Positions 8,131 to 20,910 of a stretch of 64,000 bases of DNA are shown here, piece by piece; within the stretch, counting starts at the first letter, position 1; every line of letters starts with the position of its first letter. The notes beneath the pieces were generated by a model, which saw only the letters and a list, made by a program, of their open reading frames with translations, was not told the DNA's origin and did not search any database. This stretch comes from Limanda limanda (Eukaryota > Chordata > Actinopteri > Pleuronectiformes > Pleuronectidae), in assembly GCF_963576545.1 (NCBI RefSeq), contig NW_026870560.1:126501-190500 (forward strand). The letters run 5' to 3'. Made by a program: the position numbers and the translations under genes.

Positions 8131-8925
8131 GTGGGGGTAGAGCCTACTTGCAAGTCTCTCCGACCTTCACAAAAAACGTTATTCAAGAATATCTCTTTCT
8201 CCTATGTGCTTTCATCCCTAACCCTAACCCTAACCCTTCCGAAAGTCGGAGAAGCTCAAGGATGGTACCGATCGATGCGCGTTACCCCATTTAGTGGGGG
8301 TAGAGCCTACTTGCAAGTCTCTCCGACCTTCACAAAAAAAGTTATTCAAGAATATCTCTTTCTCCTATGTGCTTTCATCCCTAACCCTAACCCTTCCGAA
8401 AGTCGGAGAAGCTCAAGGATGGTACCGATCGATGCGCGCTACCCCATTTAGTGGGGGTAGAGCCTACTTGCAAGTCTCTCCGACCTTCACAAAAAAAGTT
8501 ATTCAAGAATATCTCCTCAGATTTGGGGGAATTTCGTCGGTCGACCTCTTCCGAAGGTCGTACAAGCTCGGGGATGGTACCAATCGATCCGCAGGACCCA
8601 AATTAGTCCAGATGCAACCACTTTCCAAGTCTCTCCGACCTTCACAAAAAAGGTTATTCAAGAATATCTCTTTCTCCTATGTGCTTTCATCCCTAACCCT
8701 AACCCTTCCGAAAGTCGGAGAAGCTCAAGGATGGTACCGATCGATGCGCGCTACCCCATTTAGTGGGGGTAGAGCCTACTTGCAAGTCTCTCCGACCTTC
8801 ACCAAAAAAGTTATTCAAGAATATCTCTTTCTCCTATGTGCTTTCATCCCTAACCCTAACCCTAACCCTTCCGAAAGTCGGAGAAGCTCAAGGATGGTAC
8901 CGATCGATGCGCGCTACCCCATTTA
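8131..8925 (+). repeat. 795-bp five-monomer cassette, copy 1
   Basis: The order is A163, A157, B155, A-prime157, A163. Diagnostic variants in order are AAAAAACGTT in the first core, GCGCGTTACC at the first seam, AAAAAAGGTT in the A-prime core and CACCAAAAAAG in the last core. All four recur together in six cassettes, which makes this a true higher-order repeat unit. Confidence 0.9.
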
Positions 8926-10044
8926 GTGGGGGTAGAGCCTACTTGCAAGTCTCTCCGACCTTCACAAAAAAAGTTATTCAAGAATATCTCTTTCTCCTAT
9001 GTGCTTTCATCCCTAACCCTAACCCTAACCCTTCCGAAAGTCGGAGAAGCTCAAGGATGGTACCGATCGATGCGCGCAACCCCATTTAGTGGGGGTAGAG
9101 CCTACTTGCAAGTCTCTCCGACCTTCACAAAAAAAGTTATTCAAGAATATCTCCTCAGATTTGGGGGAATTTCGTCGGTCGACCTCTTCCGAAGGTCGTA
9201 CAAGCTCGGGGATGGTACCAATCGATCCGCAGGACCCAAATTAGTCCAGATGCAACCACTTTCCAAGTCTCTCCGACCTTCACAAAAAAAGTTATTCAAG
9301 AATATCTCTTTCTCCTATGTGCTTTCATCCCTAACCCTAACCCTAACCCTTCCGAAAGTCGGAGAAGCTCAAAGATGGTACTGATCGATGCGCGCTACCC
9401 CATTTAGTGGGGGTAGAGCCTACTTGCAAGTCTCTCCGACCTTCACAAAAAAAGTTATTCAAGAATATCTCTTTCTCCTATGTGCTTTCATCCCTAACCC
9501 TAACCCTAACCCTTCCGAAAGTCGGAGAAGCTCAAGGATAGTACCGATCGATGCGCGCTACCCCATTTAGTGGGGGTAGAGCCTACTTGCAAGTCTCTCC
9601 GACCTTCACAAAAAAAGTTATTCAAGAATATCTCCTCAGATTTGGGGGAATTTCGTCGGTCGACCTCTTCCGAAGGTCGTACAAGCTCGGGGATGGTACC
9701 AATCGATCCGCAGGACCCAAATTAGTCCAGATGCAACCACTTTCCAAGTCTCTCCGACCTTCACAAAAAAAGTTATTCAAGAATATCTCTTTCTCCTATG
9801 TGCTTTCATCCCTAACCCTAACCCTAACCCTTCCGAAAGTCGGAGAAGCTCAAGGATGGTACCGATCGATGCGCGCTACCCCATTTAGTGGGGGTAGAGC
9901 CTACTTGCAAGTCTCTCCGACCTTCACAAAAAAAGTTATTCAAGAATATCTCTTTCTCCTATGTGCTTTCATCCCTAACCCTAACCCTTCCGAAAGTCGG
10001 AGAAGCTCAAGGATGGTACCGATCGATGCGCGCTACCCCATTTA
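8926..10044 (+). repeat. Inter-cassette segment
   Basis: The order is A 8926 (ends CGCAACCCC), B 9089, A-prime 9244 (ends CTCAAAGATGGTACTGATC), A 9407 (ends GGATAGTACCG), B 9570, A-prime 9725, A157 9888. The 8926-9243 part matches 10840-11157 downstream of cassette 2. Confidence 0.85.
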
Positions 10045-10839
10045 GTGGGGGTAGAGCCTACTTGCAAGTCTCTCCGACCTTCACAAAAAACGTTATTCAA
10101 GAATATCTCTTTCTCCTATGTGCTTTCATCCCTAACCCTAACCCTAACCCTTCCGAAAGTCGGAGAAGCTCAAGGATGGGACCGATCGATGCGCGTTACC
10201 CCATTTAGTGGGGGTAGAGCCTACTTGCAAGTCTCTCCGACCTTCACAAAAAAAGTTATTCAAGAATATCTCTTTCTCCTATGTGCTTTCATCCCTAACC
10301 CTAACCCTTCCGAAAGTCGGAGAAGCTCAAGGATGGTACCGATCGATGCGCGCTACCCCATTTAGTGGGGGTAGAGCCTACTTGCAAGTCTCTCCGACCT
10401 TCACAAAAAAAGTTATTCAAGAATATCTCCTCAGATTTGGGGGAATTTCGTCGGTCGACCTCTTCCGAAGGTCGTACAAGCTCGGGGATGGTACCAATCG
10501 ATCCGCAGGACCCAAATTAGTCCAGATGCAACCACTTTCCAAGTCTCTCCGACCTTCACAAAAAAGGTTATTCAAGAATATCTCTTTCTCCTATGTGCTT
10601 TCATCCCTAACCCTAACCCTTCCGAAAGTCGGAGAAGCTCAAGGATGGTACCGATCGATGCGCGCTACCCCATTTAGTGGGGGTAGAGCCTACTTGCAAG
10701 TCTCTCCGACCTTCACCAAAAAAGTTATTCAAGAATATCTCTTTCTCCTATGTGCTTTCATCCCTAACCCTAACCCTAACCCTTCCGAAAGTCGGAGAAG
10801 CTCAAGGATGGTACCGATCGATGCGCGCTACCCCATTTA
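10045..10839 (+). repeat. 795-bp five-monomer cassette, copy 2
   Basis: This copy lies 1,914 bp after copy 1 with the same monomer lengths and all four diagnostic variants. Its first tail has a private change, GGATGGGACCG near 10176, which removes the GGTACC site. Confidence 0.9.
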
Positions 10840-12282
10840 GTGGGGGTAGAGCCTACTTGCAAGTCTCTCCGACCTTCACAAAAAAAGTTATTCAAGAATA
10901 TCTCTTTCTCCTATGTGCTTTCATCCCTAACCCTAACCCTAACCCTTCCGAAAGTCGGAGAAGCTCAAGGATGGTACCGATCGATGCGCGCAACCCCATT
11001 TAGTGGGGGTAGAGCCTACTTGCAAGTCTCTCCGACCTTCACAAAAAAAGTTATTCAAGAATATCTCCTCAGATTTGGGGGAATTTCGTCGGTCGACCTC
11101 TTCCGAAGGTCGTACAAGCTCGGGGATGGTACCAATCGATCCGCAGGACCCAAATTAGTCCAGATGCAACCACTTTCCAAGTCTCTCCGACCTTCACAAA
11201 AAAAGTTATTCAAGAATATCTCTTTCTCCTATGTGCTTTCATCCCTAACCCTAACCCTAACCCTTCCGAAAGTCGGAGAAGCTCAAGGATGGTACCGATC
11301 GATGCGCGCTACCCCATTTAGTGGGGGTAGAGCCTACTTGCAAGTCTCTCCGACCTTCACAAAAAAAGTTATTCAAGAATATCTCTTTCTCCTATGTGCT
11401 TTCATCCCTAACCCTAACCCTAACCCTTCCGAAAGTCGGAGAAGCTCAAGGATGGTACCGATCGATGCGCGCTACCCCATTTAGTGGGGGTAGAGCCTAC
11501 TTGCAAGTCTCTCCAACCTTCACAAAAAAAGTTATTCAAGAATATCTCCTCAGATTTGGGGGAATTTCGTCGGTCGACCTCTTCCGAAGGTCGTACAAGC
11601 TCGGGGATGGTACCAATCGATCCGCAGGACCCAAATTAGTCCAGATGCAACCACTTTCCAAGTCTCTCCGACCTTCACAAAAAAAGTTATTCAAGAATAT
11701 CTCTTTCTCCTATGTGCTTTCATCCCTAACCCTAACCCTAACCCTTCCGAAAGTCGGAGAAGCTCAAGGATGGTACCGATCGATGCGCGCTACCCCATTT
11801 AGTGGGGGTAGAGCCTACTTGCAAGTCTCTCCGACCTTCACAAAAAAAGTTATTCAAGAATATCTCTTTCTCCTATGTGCTTTCATCCCTAACCCTAACC
11901 CTAACCCTTCCGAAAGTCGGAGAAGCTCAAGGATGGTACCGATCGATGCGCGCTACCCCATTTAGTGGGGGTAGAGCCTACTTGCAAGTCTCTCCGACCT
12001 TCACAAAAAAAGTTATTCAAGAATATCTCCTCAGATTTGGGGGAATTTCGTCGGTCGACCTCTTCCGAAGGTCGTACAAGCTCGGGGATGGTACCAATCG
12101 ATCCGCAGGACCCAAATTAGTCCAGATGCAACCACTTTCCAAGTCTCTCCGACCTTCACAAAAAAAGTTATTCAAGAATATCTCTTTCTCCTATGTGCTT
12201 TCATCCCTAACCCTAACCCTAACCCTTCCGAAAGTCGGAGAAGCTCAAAGATGGTACCGATCGATGCGCGCTACCCCATTTA
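10840..12282 (+). repeat. Run of three 481-bp trimers (A-B-A')
   Basis: Three consecutive A-B-A-prime trimers start at 10840, 11321 and 11802, giving B spacings of exactly 481 bp (11003, 11484, 11965). The core of the second B has CCAACC. The last A-prime (12120) ends CTCAAAGATGG. This is the cleanest stretch of the 481-bp period; other short runs lie at 34381-35824 and 44262-46185. Confidence 0.88.
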
Positions 12283-13246
12283 GTGGGGGTAGAGCCTACT
12301 TGCAAGTCTCTCCGACCTTCACAAAAAAAGTTATTCAAGAATATCTCTTTCTCCTATGTGCTTTCATCCCTAACCCTAACCCTAACCCTTCCGAAAGTCG
12401 GAGAAGCTCAAGGATGGTACTGATCGATGCGCGCTACCCCATTTAGTGGGGGTAGAGCCTACTTGCAAGTCTCTCCGACCTTCACAAAAAAAGTTATTCA
12501 AGAATATCTCTTTCTCCTATGTGCTTTCATCCCTAACCCTAACCCTAACCCTTCCGAAAGTCGGAGAAGCTCAAGGATGGTACCGATCGATGCGCGCTAC
12601 CCCATTTAGTGGGGGTAGAGCCTACTTGCAAGTCTCTCCGACCTTCACAAAAAAAGTTATTCAAGAATATCTCTTTCTCCTATGTGCTTTCATCCCTAAC
12701 CCTAACCCTAACCCTTCCAAAAGTCGGAGAAGCTCAAGGATGGTACCGATCGATGCGCGCTACCCCATTTAGTGGGGGTAGAGCCTACTTGCAAGTCTCT
12801 CCGACCTTCACAAAAAAAGTTATTCAAGAATATCTCTTTCTCCTATGTGCTTTCATCCCTAACCCTAACCCTAACCCTTCCGAAAGTCGGAGAAGCTCAA
12901 GGATGGTACCGATCGATGCGCGCTACCCCATTTAGTGGGGGTAGAGCCTACTTGCAAGTCTCTCCGACCTTCACAAAAAAAGTTATTCAAGAATATCTCC
13001 TCAGATTTGGGGGAATTTCGTCGGTCGACCTCTTCCGAAGGTCGTACAAGCTCGGGGATGGTACCAATCGATCCGCAGGACCCAAATTAGTCCAGATGCA
13101 ACCACTTTCCAAGTCTCTCCGACCTTCACAAAAAAAGTTATTCAAGAATATCTCTTTCTCCTATGTGCTTTCATCCCTAACCCTAACCCTTCCGAAAGTC
13201 GGAGAAGCTCAAGGATGGTACCGATCGATGCGCGCTACCCCATTTA

Positions 13247-14041
13247 GTGGGGGTAGAGCCTACTTGCAAGTCTCTCCGACCTTCACAAAAAACGTTATTC
13301 AAGAATATCTCTTTCTCCTATGTGCTTTCATCCCTAACCCTAACCCTAACCCTTCCGAAAGTCGGAGAAGCTCAAGGATGGTACCGATCGATGCGCGTTA
13401 CCCCATTTAGTGGGGGTAGAGCCTACTTGCAAGTCTCTCCGACCTTCACAAAAAAAGTTATTCAAGAATATCTCTTTCTCCTATGTGCTTTCATCCCTAA
13501 CCCTAACCCTTCCGAAAGTCGGAGAAGCTCAAGGATGGTACCGATCGATGCGCGCTACCCCATTTAGTGGGGGTAGAGCCTACTTGCAAGTCTCTCCGAC
13601 CTTCACAAAAAAAGTTATTCAAGAATATCTCCTCAGATTTGGGGGAATTTCGTCGGTCGACCTCTTCCGAAGGTCGTACAAGCTCGGGGATGGTACCAAT
13701 CGATCCGCAGGACCCAAATTAGTCCAGATGCAACCACTTTCCAAGTCTCTCCGACCTTCACAAAAAAGGTTATTCAAGAATATCTCTTTCTCCTATGTGC
13801 TTTCATCCCTAACCCTAACCCTTCCGAAAGTCGGAGAAGCTCAAGGATGGTACCGATCGATGCGCGCTACCCCATTTAGTGGGGGTAGAGCCTACTTGCA
13901 AGTCTCTCCGACCTTCACCAAAAAAGTTATTCAAGAATATCTCTTTCTCCTATGTGCTTTCATCCCTAACCCTAACCCTAACCCTTCCGAAAGTCGGAGA
14001 AGCTCAAGGATGGTACCGATCGATGCGCGCTACCCCATTTA
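13247..14041 (+). repeat. 795-bp five-monomer cassette, copy 3
   Basis: All four diagnostic variants are present (AAAAAACGTT near 13291, GCGCGTTACC near 13395, AAAAAAGGTT near 13765, CACCAAAAAAG near 13917) with lengths 163, 157, 155, 157 and 163. Confidence 0.9.
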
Positions 14042-14204
14042 GTGGGGGTAGAGCCTACTTGCAAGTCTCTCCGACCTTCACCAAAAAAGTTATTCAAGAA
14101 TATCTCTTTCTCCTATGTGCTTTCATCCCTAACCCTAACCCTAACCCTTCCGAAAGTCGGAGAAGCTCAAGGATGGTACTGATCGATGCGCGCTACCCCA
14201 TTTA
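14042..14204 (+). repeat. Chimeric A monomer at a duplication joint
   Basis: Its left half carries CACCAAAAAAG, the private core variant of the last cassette monomer just before it (13879). Its right half carries GGTACTGATC, the variant of the monomer starting at 12283. No other A monomer combines the two. It looks like the product of a crossover or conversion inside a monomer, somewhere between the core and the tail. Confidence 0.75.
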
Positions 14205-15005
14205 GTGGGGGTAGAGCCTACTTGCAAGTCTCTCCGACCTTCACAAAAAAAGTTATTCAAGAATATCTCTTTCTCCTATGTGCTTTCATCCCTAACCCTA
14301 ACCCTAACCCTTCCGAAAGTCGGAGAAGCTCAAGGATGGTACCGATCGATGCGCGCTACCCCATTTAGTGGGGGTAGAGCCTACTTGCAAGTCTCTCCGA
14401 CCTTCACAAAAAAAGTTATTCAAGAATATCTCTTTCTCCTATGTGCTTTCATCCCTAACCCTAACCCTAACCCTTCCAAAAGTCGGAGAAGCTCAAGGAT
14501 GGTACCGATCGATGCGCGCTACCCCATTTAGTGGGGGTAGAGCCTACTTGCAAGTCTCTCCGACCTTCACAAAAAAAGTTATTCAAGAATATCTCTTTCT
14601 CCTATGTGCTTTCATCCCTAACCCTAACCCTAACCCTTCCGAAAGTCGGAGAAGCTCAAGGATGGTACCGATCGATGCGCGCTACCCCATTTAGTGGGGG
14701 TAGAGCCTACTTGCAAGTCTCTCCGACCTTCACAAAAAAAGTTATTCAAGAATATCTCCTCAGATTTGGGGGAATTTCGTCGGTCGACCTCTTCCGAAGG
14801 TCGTACAAGCTCGGGGATGGTACCAATCGATCCGCAGGACCCAAATTAGTCCAGATGCAACCACTTTCCAAGTCTCTCCGACCTTCACAAAAAAAGTTAT
14901 TCAAGAATATCTCTTTCTCCTATGTGCTTTCATCCCTAACCCTAACCCTTCCGAAAGTCGGAGAAGCTCAAGGATGGTACCGATCGATGCGCGCTACCCC
15001 ATTTA

Positions 15006-15800
15006 GTGGGGGTAGAGCCTACTTGCAAGTCTCTCCGACCTTCACAAAAAACGTTATTCAAGAATATCTCTTTCTCCTATGTGCTTTCATCCCTAACCCT
15101 AACCCTAACCCTTCCGAAAGTCGGAGAAGCTCAAGGATGGTACCGATCGATGCGCGTTACCCCATTTAGTGGGGGTAGAGCCTACTTGCAAGTCTCTCCG
15201 ACCTTCACAAAAAAAGTTATTCAAGAATATCTCTTTCTCCTATGTGCTTTCATCCCTAACCCTAACCCTTCCGAAAGTCGGAGAAGCTCAAGGATGGTAC
15301 CGATCGATGCGCGCTACCCCATTTAGTGGGGGTAGAGCCTACTTGCAAGTCTCTCCGACCTTCACAAAAAAAGTTATTCAAGAATATCTCCTCAGATTTG
15401 GGGGAATTTCGTCGGTCGACCTCTTCCGAAGGTCGTACAAGCTCGGGGATGGTACCAATCGATCCGCAGGACCCAAATTAGTCCAGATGCAACCACTTTC
15501 CAAGTCTCTCCGACCTTCACAAAAAAGGTTATTCAAGAATATCTCTTTCTCCTATGTGCTTTCATCCCTAACCCTAACCCTTCCGAAAGTCGGAGAAGCT
15601 CAAGGATGGTACCGATCGATGCGCGCTACCCCATTTAGTGGGGGTAGAGCCTACTTGCAAGTCTCTCCGACCTTCACCAAAAAAGTTATTCAAGAATATC
15701 TCTTTCTCCTATGTGCTTTCATCCCTAACCCTAACCCTAACCCTTCCGAAAGTCGGAGAAGCTCAAGGATGGTACCGATCGATGCGCGCTACCCCATTTA
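15006..15800 (+). repeat. 795-bp five-monomer cassette, copy 4
   Basis: This copy has the same monomer lengths and variants as copies 1-3 and belongs to the second half of the 1,759-bp duplication. It is followed at 15801-16275 by A, B, A-prime157. Confidence 0.9.
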
Positions 15801-16275
15801 GTGGGGGTAGAGCCTACTTGCAAGTCTCTCCGACCTTCACAAAAAAAGTTATTCAAGAATATCTCTTTCTCCTATGTGCTTTCATCCCTAACCCTAACCC
15901 TAACCCTTCCGAAAGTCGGAGAAGCTCAAGGATGGTACCGATCGATGCGCGCTACCCCATTTAGTGGGGGTAGAGCCTACTTGCAAGTCTCTCCGACCTT
16001 CACAAAAAAAGTTATTCAAGAATATCTCCTCAGATTTGGGGGAATTTCGTCGGTCGACCTCTTCCGAAGGTCGTACAAGCTCGGGGATGGTACCAATCGA
16101 TCCGCAGGACCCAAATTAGTCCAGATGCAACCACTTTCCAAGTCTCTCCGACCTTCACAAAAAAAGTTATTCAAGAATATCTCTTTCTCCTATGTGCTTT
16201 CATCCCTAACCCTAACCCTTCCGAAAGTCGGAGAAGCTCAAGGATGGTACCGATCGATGCGCGCTACCCCATTTA

Positions 16276-17070
16276 GTGGGGGTAGAGCCTACTTGCAAGT
16301 CTCTCCGACCTTCACAAAAAACGTTATTCAAGAATATCTCTTTCTCCTATGTGCTTTCATCCCTAACCCTAACCCTAACCCTTCCGAAAGTCGGAGAAGC
16401 TCAAGGATGGTACCGATCGATGCGCGTTACCCCATTTAGTGGGGGTAGAGCCTACTTGCAAGTCTCTCCGACCTTCACAAAAAAAGTTATTCAAGAATAT
16501 CTCTTTCTCCTATGTGCTTTCATCCCTAACCCTAACCCTTCCGAAAGTCGGAGAAGCTCAAGGATGGTACCGATCGATGCGCGCTACCCCATTTAGTGGG
16601 GGTAGAGCCTACTTGCAAGTCTCTCCGACCTTCACAAAAAAAGTTATTCAAGAATATCTCCTCAGATTTGGGGGAATTTCGTCGGTCGACCTCTTCCGAA
16701 GGTCGTACAAGCTCGGGGATGGTACCAATCGATCCGCAGGACCCAAATTAGTCCAGATGCAACCACTTTCCAAGTCTCTCCGACCTTCACAAAAAAGGTT
16801 ATTCAAGAATATCTCTTTCTCCTATGTGCTTTCATCCCTAACCCTAACCCTTCCGAAAGTCGGAGAAGCTCAAGGATGGTACCGATCGATGCGCGCTACC
16901 CCATTTAGTGGGGGTAGAGCCTACTTGCAAGTCTCTCCGACCTTCACCAAAAAAGTTATTCAAGAATATCTCTTTCTCCTATGTGCTTTCATCCCTAACC
17001 CTAACCCTAACCCTTCCGAAAGTCGGAGAAGCTCAAGGATGGTACCGATCGATGCGCGCTACCCCATTTA
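16276..17070 (+). repeat. 795-bp five-monomer cassette, copy 5
   Basis: This copy starts 1,270 bp after copy 4, the tightest spacing of cassettes, with only three monomers between them. All four diagnostic variants are present. Confidence 0.9.
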
Positions 17071-18507
17071 GTGGGGGTAGAGCCTACTTGCAAGTCTCTC
17101 CGACCTTCACAAAAAAAGTTATTCAAGAATATCTCTTTCTCCTATGTGCTTTCATCCCTAACCCTAACCCTAACCCTTCCGAAAGTCGGAGAAGCTCAAG
17201 GATGGTACCGATCGATGCGCGCAACCCCATTTAGTGGGGGTAGAGCCTACTTGCAAGTCTCTCCGACCTTCACAAAAAAAGTTATTCAAGAATATCTCCT
17301 CAGATTTGGGGGAATTTCGTCGGTCGACCTCTTCCGAAGGTCGTACAAGCTCGGGGATGGTACCAATCGATCCGCAGCACCCAAATTAGTCCAGATGCAA
17401 CCACTTTCCAAGTCTCTCCGACCTTCACAAAAAAAGTTATTCAAGAATATCTCTTTCTCCTATGTGCTTTCATCCCTAACCCTAACCCTAACCCTTCCGA
17501 AAGTCGGAGAAGCTCAAGGATGGTACCGATCGATGCGCGCTACCCCATTTAGTGGGGGTAGAGCCTACTTGCAAGTCTCTCCGACCTTCACAAAAAAAGT
17601 TATTCAAGAATATCTCTTTCTCCTATGTGCTTTCATCCCTAACCCTAACCCTAACCCTTCCGAAAGTCGGAGAAGCTCAAGGATGGTACCGATCGATGCG
17701 CGCTACCCCATTTAGTGGGGGTAGAGCCTACTTGCAAGTCTCTCCGACCTTCACAAAAAAAGTTATTCAAGAATATCTCCTCAGATTTGGGGGAATTTCG
17801 TCGGTCGACCTCTTCCGAAGGTCGTACAAGCTCGGGGATGGTACCAATCGATCCGCAGGACCCAAATTAGTCCAGATGCAACCACTTTCCAAGTCTCTCC
17901 GACCTTCACAAAAAAAGTTATTCAAGAATATCTCTTTCTCCTATGTGCTTTCATCCCTAACCCTAACCCTTCCGAAAGTCGGAGAAGCTCAAGGATGGTA
18001 CCGATCGATGCGCGCTACCCCATTTAGTGGGGGTAGAGCCTACTTGCAAGTCTCTCCGACCTTCACAAAAAAAGTTATTCAAGAATATCTCTTTCTCCTA
18101 TGTGCTTTCATCCCTAACCCTAACCCTAACCCTTCCGAAAGTCGGAGAAGCTCAAGGATGGTACCGATCGATGCGCGCTACCCCATTTAGTGGGGGTAGA
18201 GCCTACTTGCAAGTCTCTCCGACCTTCACAAAAAAAGTTATTCAAGAATATCTCCTCAGATTTGGGGGAATTTCGTCGGTCGACCCTTTCCGAAGGTCGT
18301 ACAAGCTCGGGGATGGTACCAATCGATCCGCAGGACCCAAATTAGTCCAGATGCAACCACTTTCCAAGTCTCTCCGACCTTCACAAAAAAAGTGATTCAA
18401 GAATATCTCTTTCTCCTATGTGCTTTCATCCCTAACCCTAACCCTAACCCTTCCGAAAGTCGGAGAAGCTCAAGGATGGTACCGATCGATGCGCGCTACC
18501 CCATTTA
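17071..18507 (+). repeat. A-B-A' segment with GCAGCACCC B allele
   Basis: The order is A 17071 (ends CGCAACCCC), B 17234, A-prime 17389, A 17552, B 17715, A-prime157 17870, A 18027, B 18190 (CGACCCTTTCCG), A-prime 18345 (AAGTGATTC core). The first B has GCAGCACCC for GCAGGACCC, shared only with B 21869 and B 24127. Together with cassette 5, positions 16276 to about 17715 match 20911 to about 22350 at 4,635 bp displacement. Confidence 0.85.
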
Positions 18508-18833
18508 GTGGGGGTAGAGCCTACTTGCAAGTCTCTCCGACCTTCACAAAAAAAGTTATTCAAGAATATCTCTTTCTCCTATGTGCTTTCATCCCTAACC
18601 CTAACCCTAACCCTTCCGAAAGTCGGAGAAGCTCAAGGATGGTACCGATCGATGCGCGCTACTCCATTTAGTGGGGGTAGAGCCTACTTGCAAGTCTCTC
18701 CGACCTTCACAAAAAAAGTTATTCAAGAATATCTCTTTCTCCTATGTGCTTTCATCCCTAACCCTAACCCTAACCCTTCCGAAAGTCGGAGAAGCTCAAA
18801 GATGGTACCGATCGATGCGCGCTACCCCATTTA
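18508..18833 (+). repeat. Two-monomer marker (TACTCC seam then CTCAAAGATGG), copy 1
   Basis: The first A ends GCGCTACTCCATTTA (near 18660) and the next A ends CTCAAAGATGG (near 18796). The pair recurs at 23638-23963 and 25890-26215. The TACTCC seam alone also occurs near 27014 and 35977. Confidence 0.85.
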
Positions 18834-20910
18834 GTGGGAATAGAGCCTACTTGCAAGTCTCTCCGACCTTCACAAAAAAAGTTATTCAAGAATATCTCTT
18901 TCTCCTATGTGCTTTCATCCCTAACCCTAACCCTAACCCTTCCGAAAGTCGGAGAAGCTCAAGGATGGTACCGATCGATGCGCGCTACCCCATTTAGTGG
19001 GGGTAGAGCCTACTTGCAAGTCTCTCCAACCTTCACAAAAAAAGTTATTCAAGAATATCTCCTCAGATTTGGGGGAATTTCGTCGGTCGACCTCTTTCAA
19101 AGGTCGTACAAGCTCGGGGATGGTACCAATCGATCCGCAGGACCCAAATTAGTCCAGATGCAACCACTTTCCAAGTCTCTCCGACCTTCACAAAAAAAGT
19201 TATTCAAGAATATCTCTTTCTCCTATGTGCTTTCATCCCTAACCCTAACCCTAACCCTTCCGAAAGTCGGAGAAGCTCAAGGATGGTACCGATCGATGCG
19301 CGCTACCCCATTTAGTGGGGGTAGAGCCTACTTGCAAGTCTCTCCGACCTTCACAAAAAAAGTTATTCAAGAATATCTCTTTCTCCTATGTGCTTTCATC
19401 CCTAACCCTAACCCTAACCCTTCCGAAAGTCGGAGAAGCTCAAGGATGGTACCGATCGATGCGCGCTACCCCATTTAGTGGGGGTAGAGCCTACTTGCAA
19501 GTCTCTCCGACCTTCACAAAAAAAGTTATTCAAGAATATCTCTTTCTCCTATGTGCTTTCATCCCTAACCCTAACCCTAACCCTTCCGAAAGTCGGAGAA
19601 GCTCAAGGATGGTACCGATCGATGCGCGCTACCCCATTTAGTGGGGGTAGAGCCTACTTGCAAGTCTCTCCGACCTTCACAAAAAAAGTTATTCAAGAAT
19701 ATCTCTTTCTCCTATGTGCTTTCATCCCTAACCCTAACCCTAACCCTTCCGAAAGTCGGAGAAGCTCAAGGATGGTACCGATCGATGCGCGCAACCCCAT
19801 TTAGTGGGGGTAGAGCCTACTTGCAAGTCTCTCCGACCTTCACAAAAAAAGTAATTCAAGAATATCTCCTCAGATTTGGGGGAATTTCGTCGGTCGACCT
19901 CTTCCGAAGGTCGTACAAGCTCGGGGATGGTACCAATCGATCCGCAGGACCCAAATTAGTCCAGATGCAACCACTTTCCAAGTCTCTCCGACCTTCACAA
20001 AAAAAGTTATTCAAGAATATCTCTTTCTCCTATGTGCTTTCATCCCTAACCCTTCCGAAAGTCGGAGAAGCTCAAGGATGGTACCGATCGATGCGCGCTA
20101 CCCCATTTAGTGGGGGTAGAGCCTACTTGCAAGTCTCTCCGACCTTCACAAAAAAAGTTATTCAAGAATATCTCTTTCTCCTATGTGCTTTCATCCCTAA
20201 CCCTAACCCTAACCCTTCCGAAAGTCGGAGAAGCTCAAGGATGGTACCGATCGATGCGCGCTACCCCATTTAGTGGGGGTAGAGCCTACTTGCAAGTCTC
20301 TCCGACCTTCACAAAAAAAGTTATTCAAGAATATCTCTTTCTCCTATGTGCTTTCATCCCTAACCCTAACCCTAACCCTTCCAAAAGTCGGAGAAGCTCA
20401 AGGATGGTACCGATCGATGCGCGCTACCCCATTTAGTGGGGGTAGAGCCTACTTGCAAGTCTCTCCGACCTTCACAAAAAAAGTTATTCAAGAATATCTC
20501 TTTCTCCTATGTGCTTTCATCCCTAACCCTAACCCTAACCCTTCCGAAAGTCGGAGAAGCTCAAGGATGGTACCGATCGATGCGCGCTACCCCATTTAGT
20601 GGGGGTAGAGCCTACTTGCAAGTCTCTCCGACCTTCACAAAAAAAGTTATTCAAGAATATCTCCTCAGATTTGGGGGAATTTCGTCGGTCGACCTCTTCC
20701 GAAGGTCGTACAAGCTCGGGGATGGTACCAATCGATCTGCAGGACCCAAATTAGTCCAGATGCAACCACTTTCCAAGTCTCTCCGACCTTCACAAAAAAA
20801 GTTATTCAAGAATATCTCTTTCTCCTATGTGCTTTCATCCCTAACCCTAACCCTTCCGAAAGTCGGAGAAGCTCAAGGATGGTACCGATCGATGCGCGCT
20901 ACCCCATTTA
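18834..20910 (+). repeat. Mixed A/B segment with first single-hexamer monomer
   Basis: The order is A 18834 (head GTGGGAATAG), B 18997 (CTCTTTCAAAGG, core CCAACC), A-prime 19152, A 19315, A 19478, A 19641 (ends CGCAACCCC), B 19804 (AGTAATTC core), A-prime 19959 with one hexamer, A 20110, A 20273 (TTCCAAAAG), A 20436, B 20599 (GATCTGCAGG), A-prime157 20754. From 20110 on the segment matches 12446 on, at 7,664 bp displacement, through the sixth cassette. Confidence 0.85.

Larger units (their letters stand above)
12283..15800 (+). repeat. Tandem duplication with 1,759-bp displacement
   Basis: Positions 12418-14041 and 14177-15800 match monomer by monomer: GGTACTGATC tail, A, A with TTCCAAAAG, A, B, A-prime157, then the 795-bp cassette. 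Cassettes 3 and 4 (13247 and 15006) are part of the two copies. The left joint falls inside the monomer 14042-14204. Confidence 0.85.
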
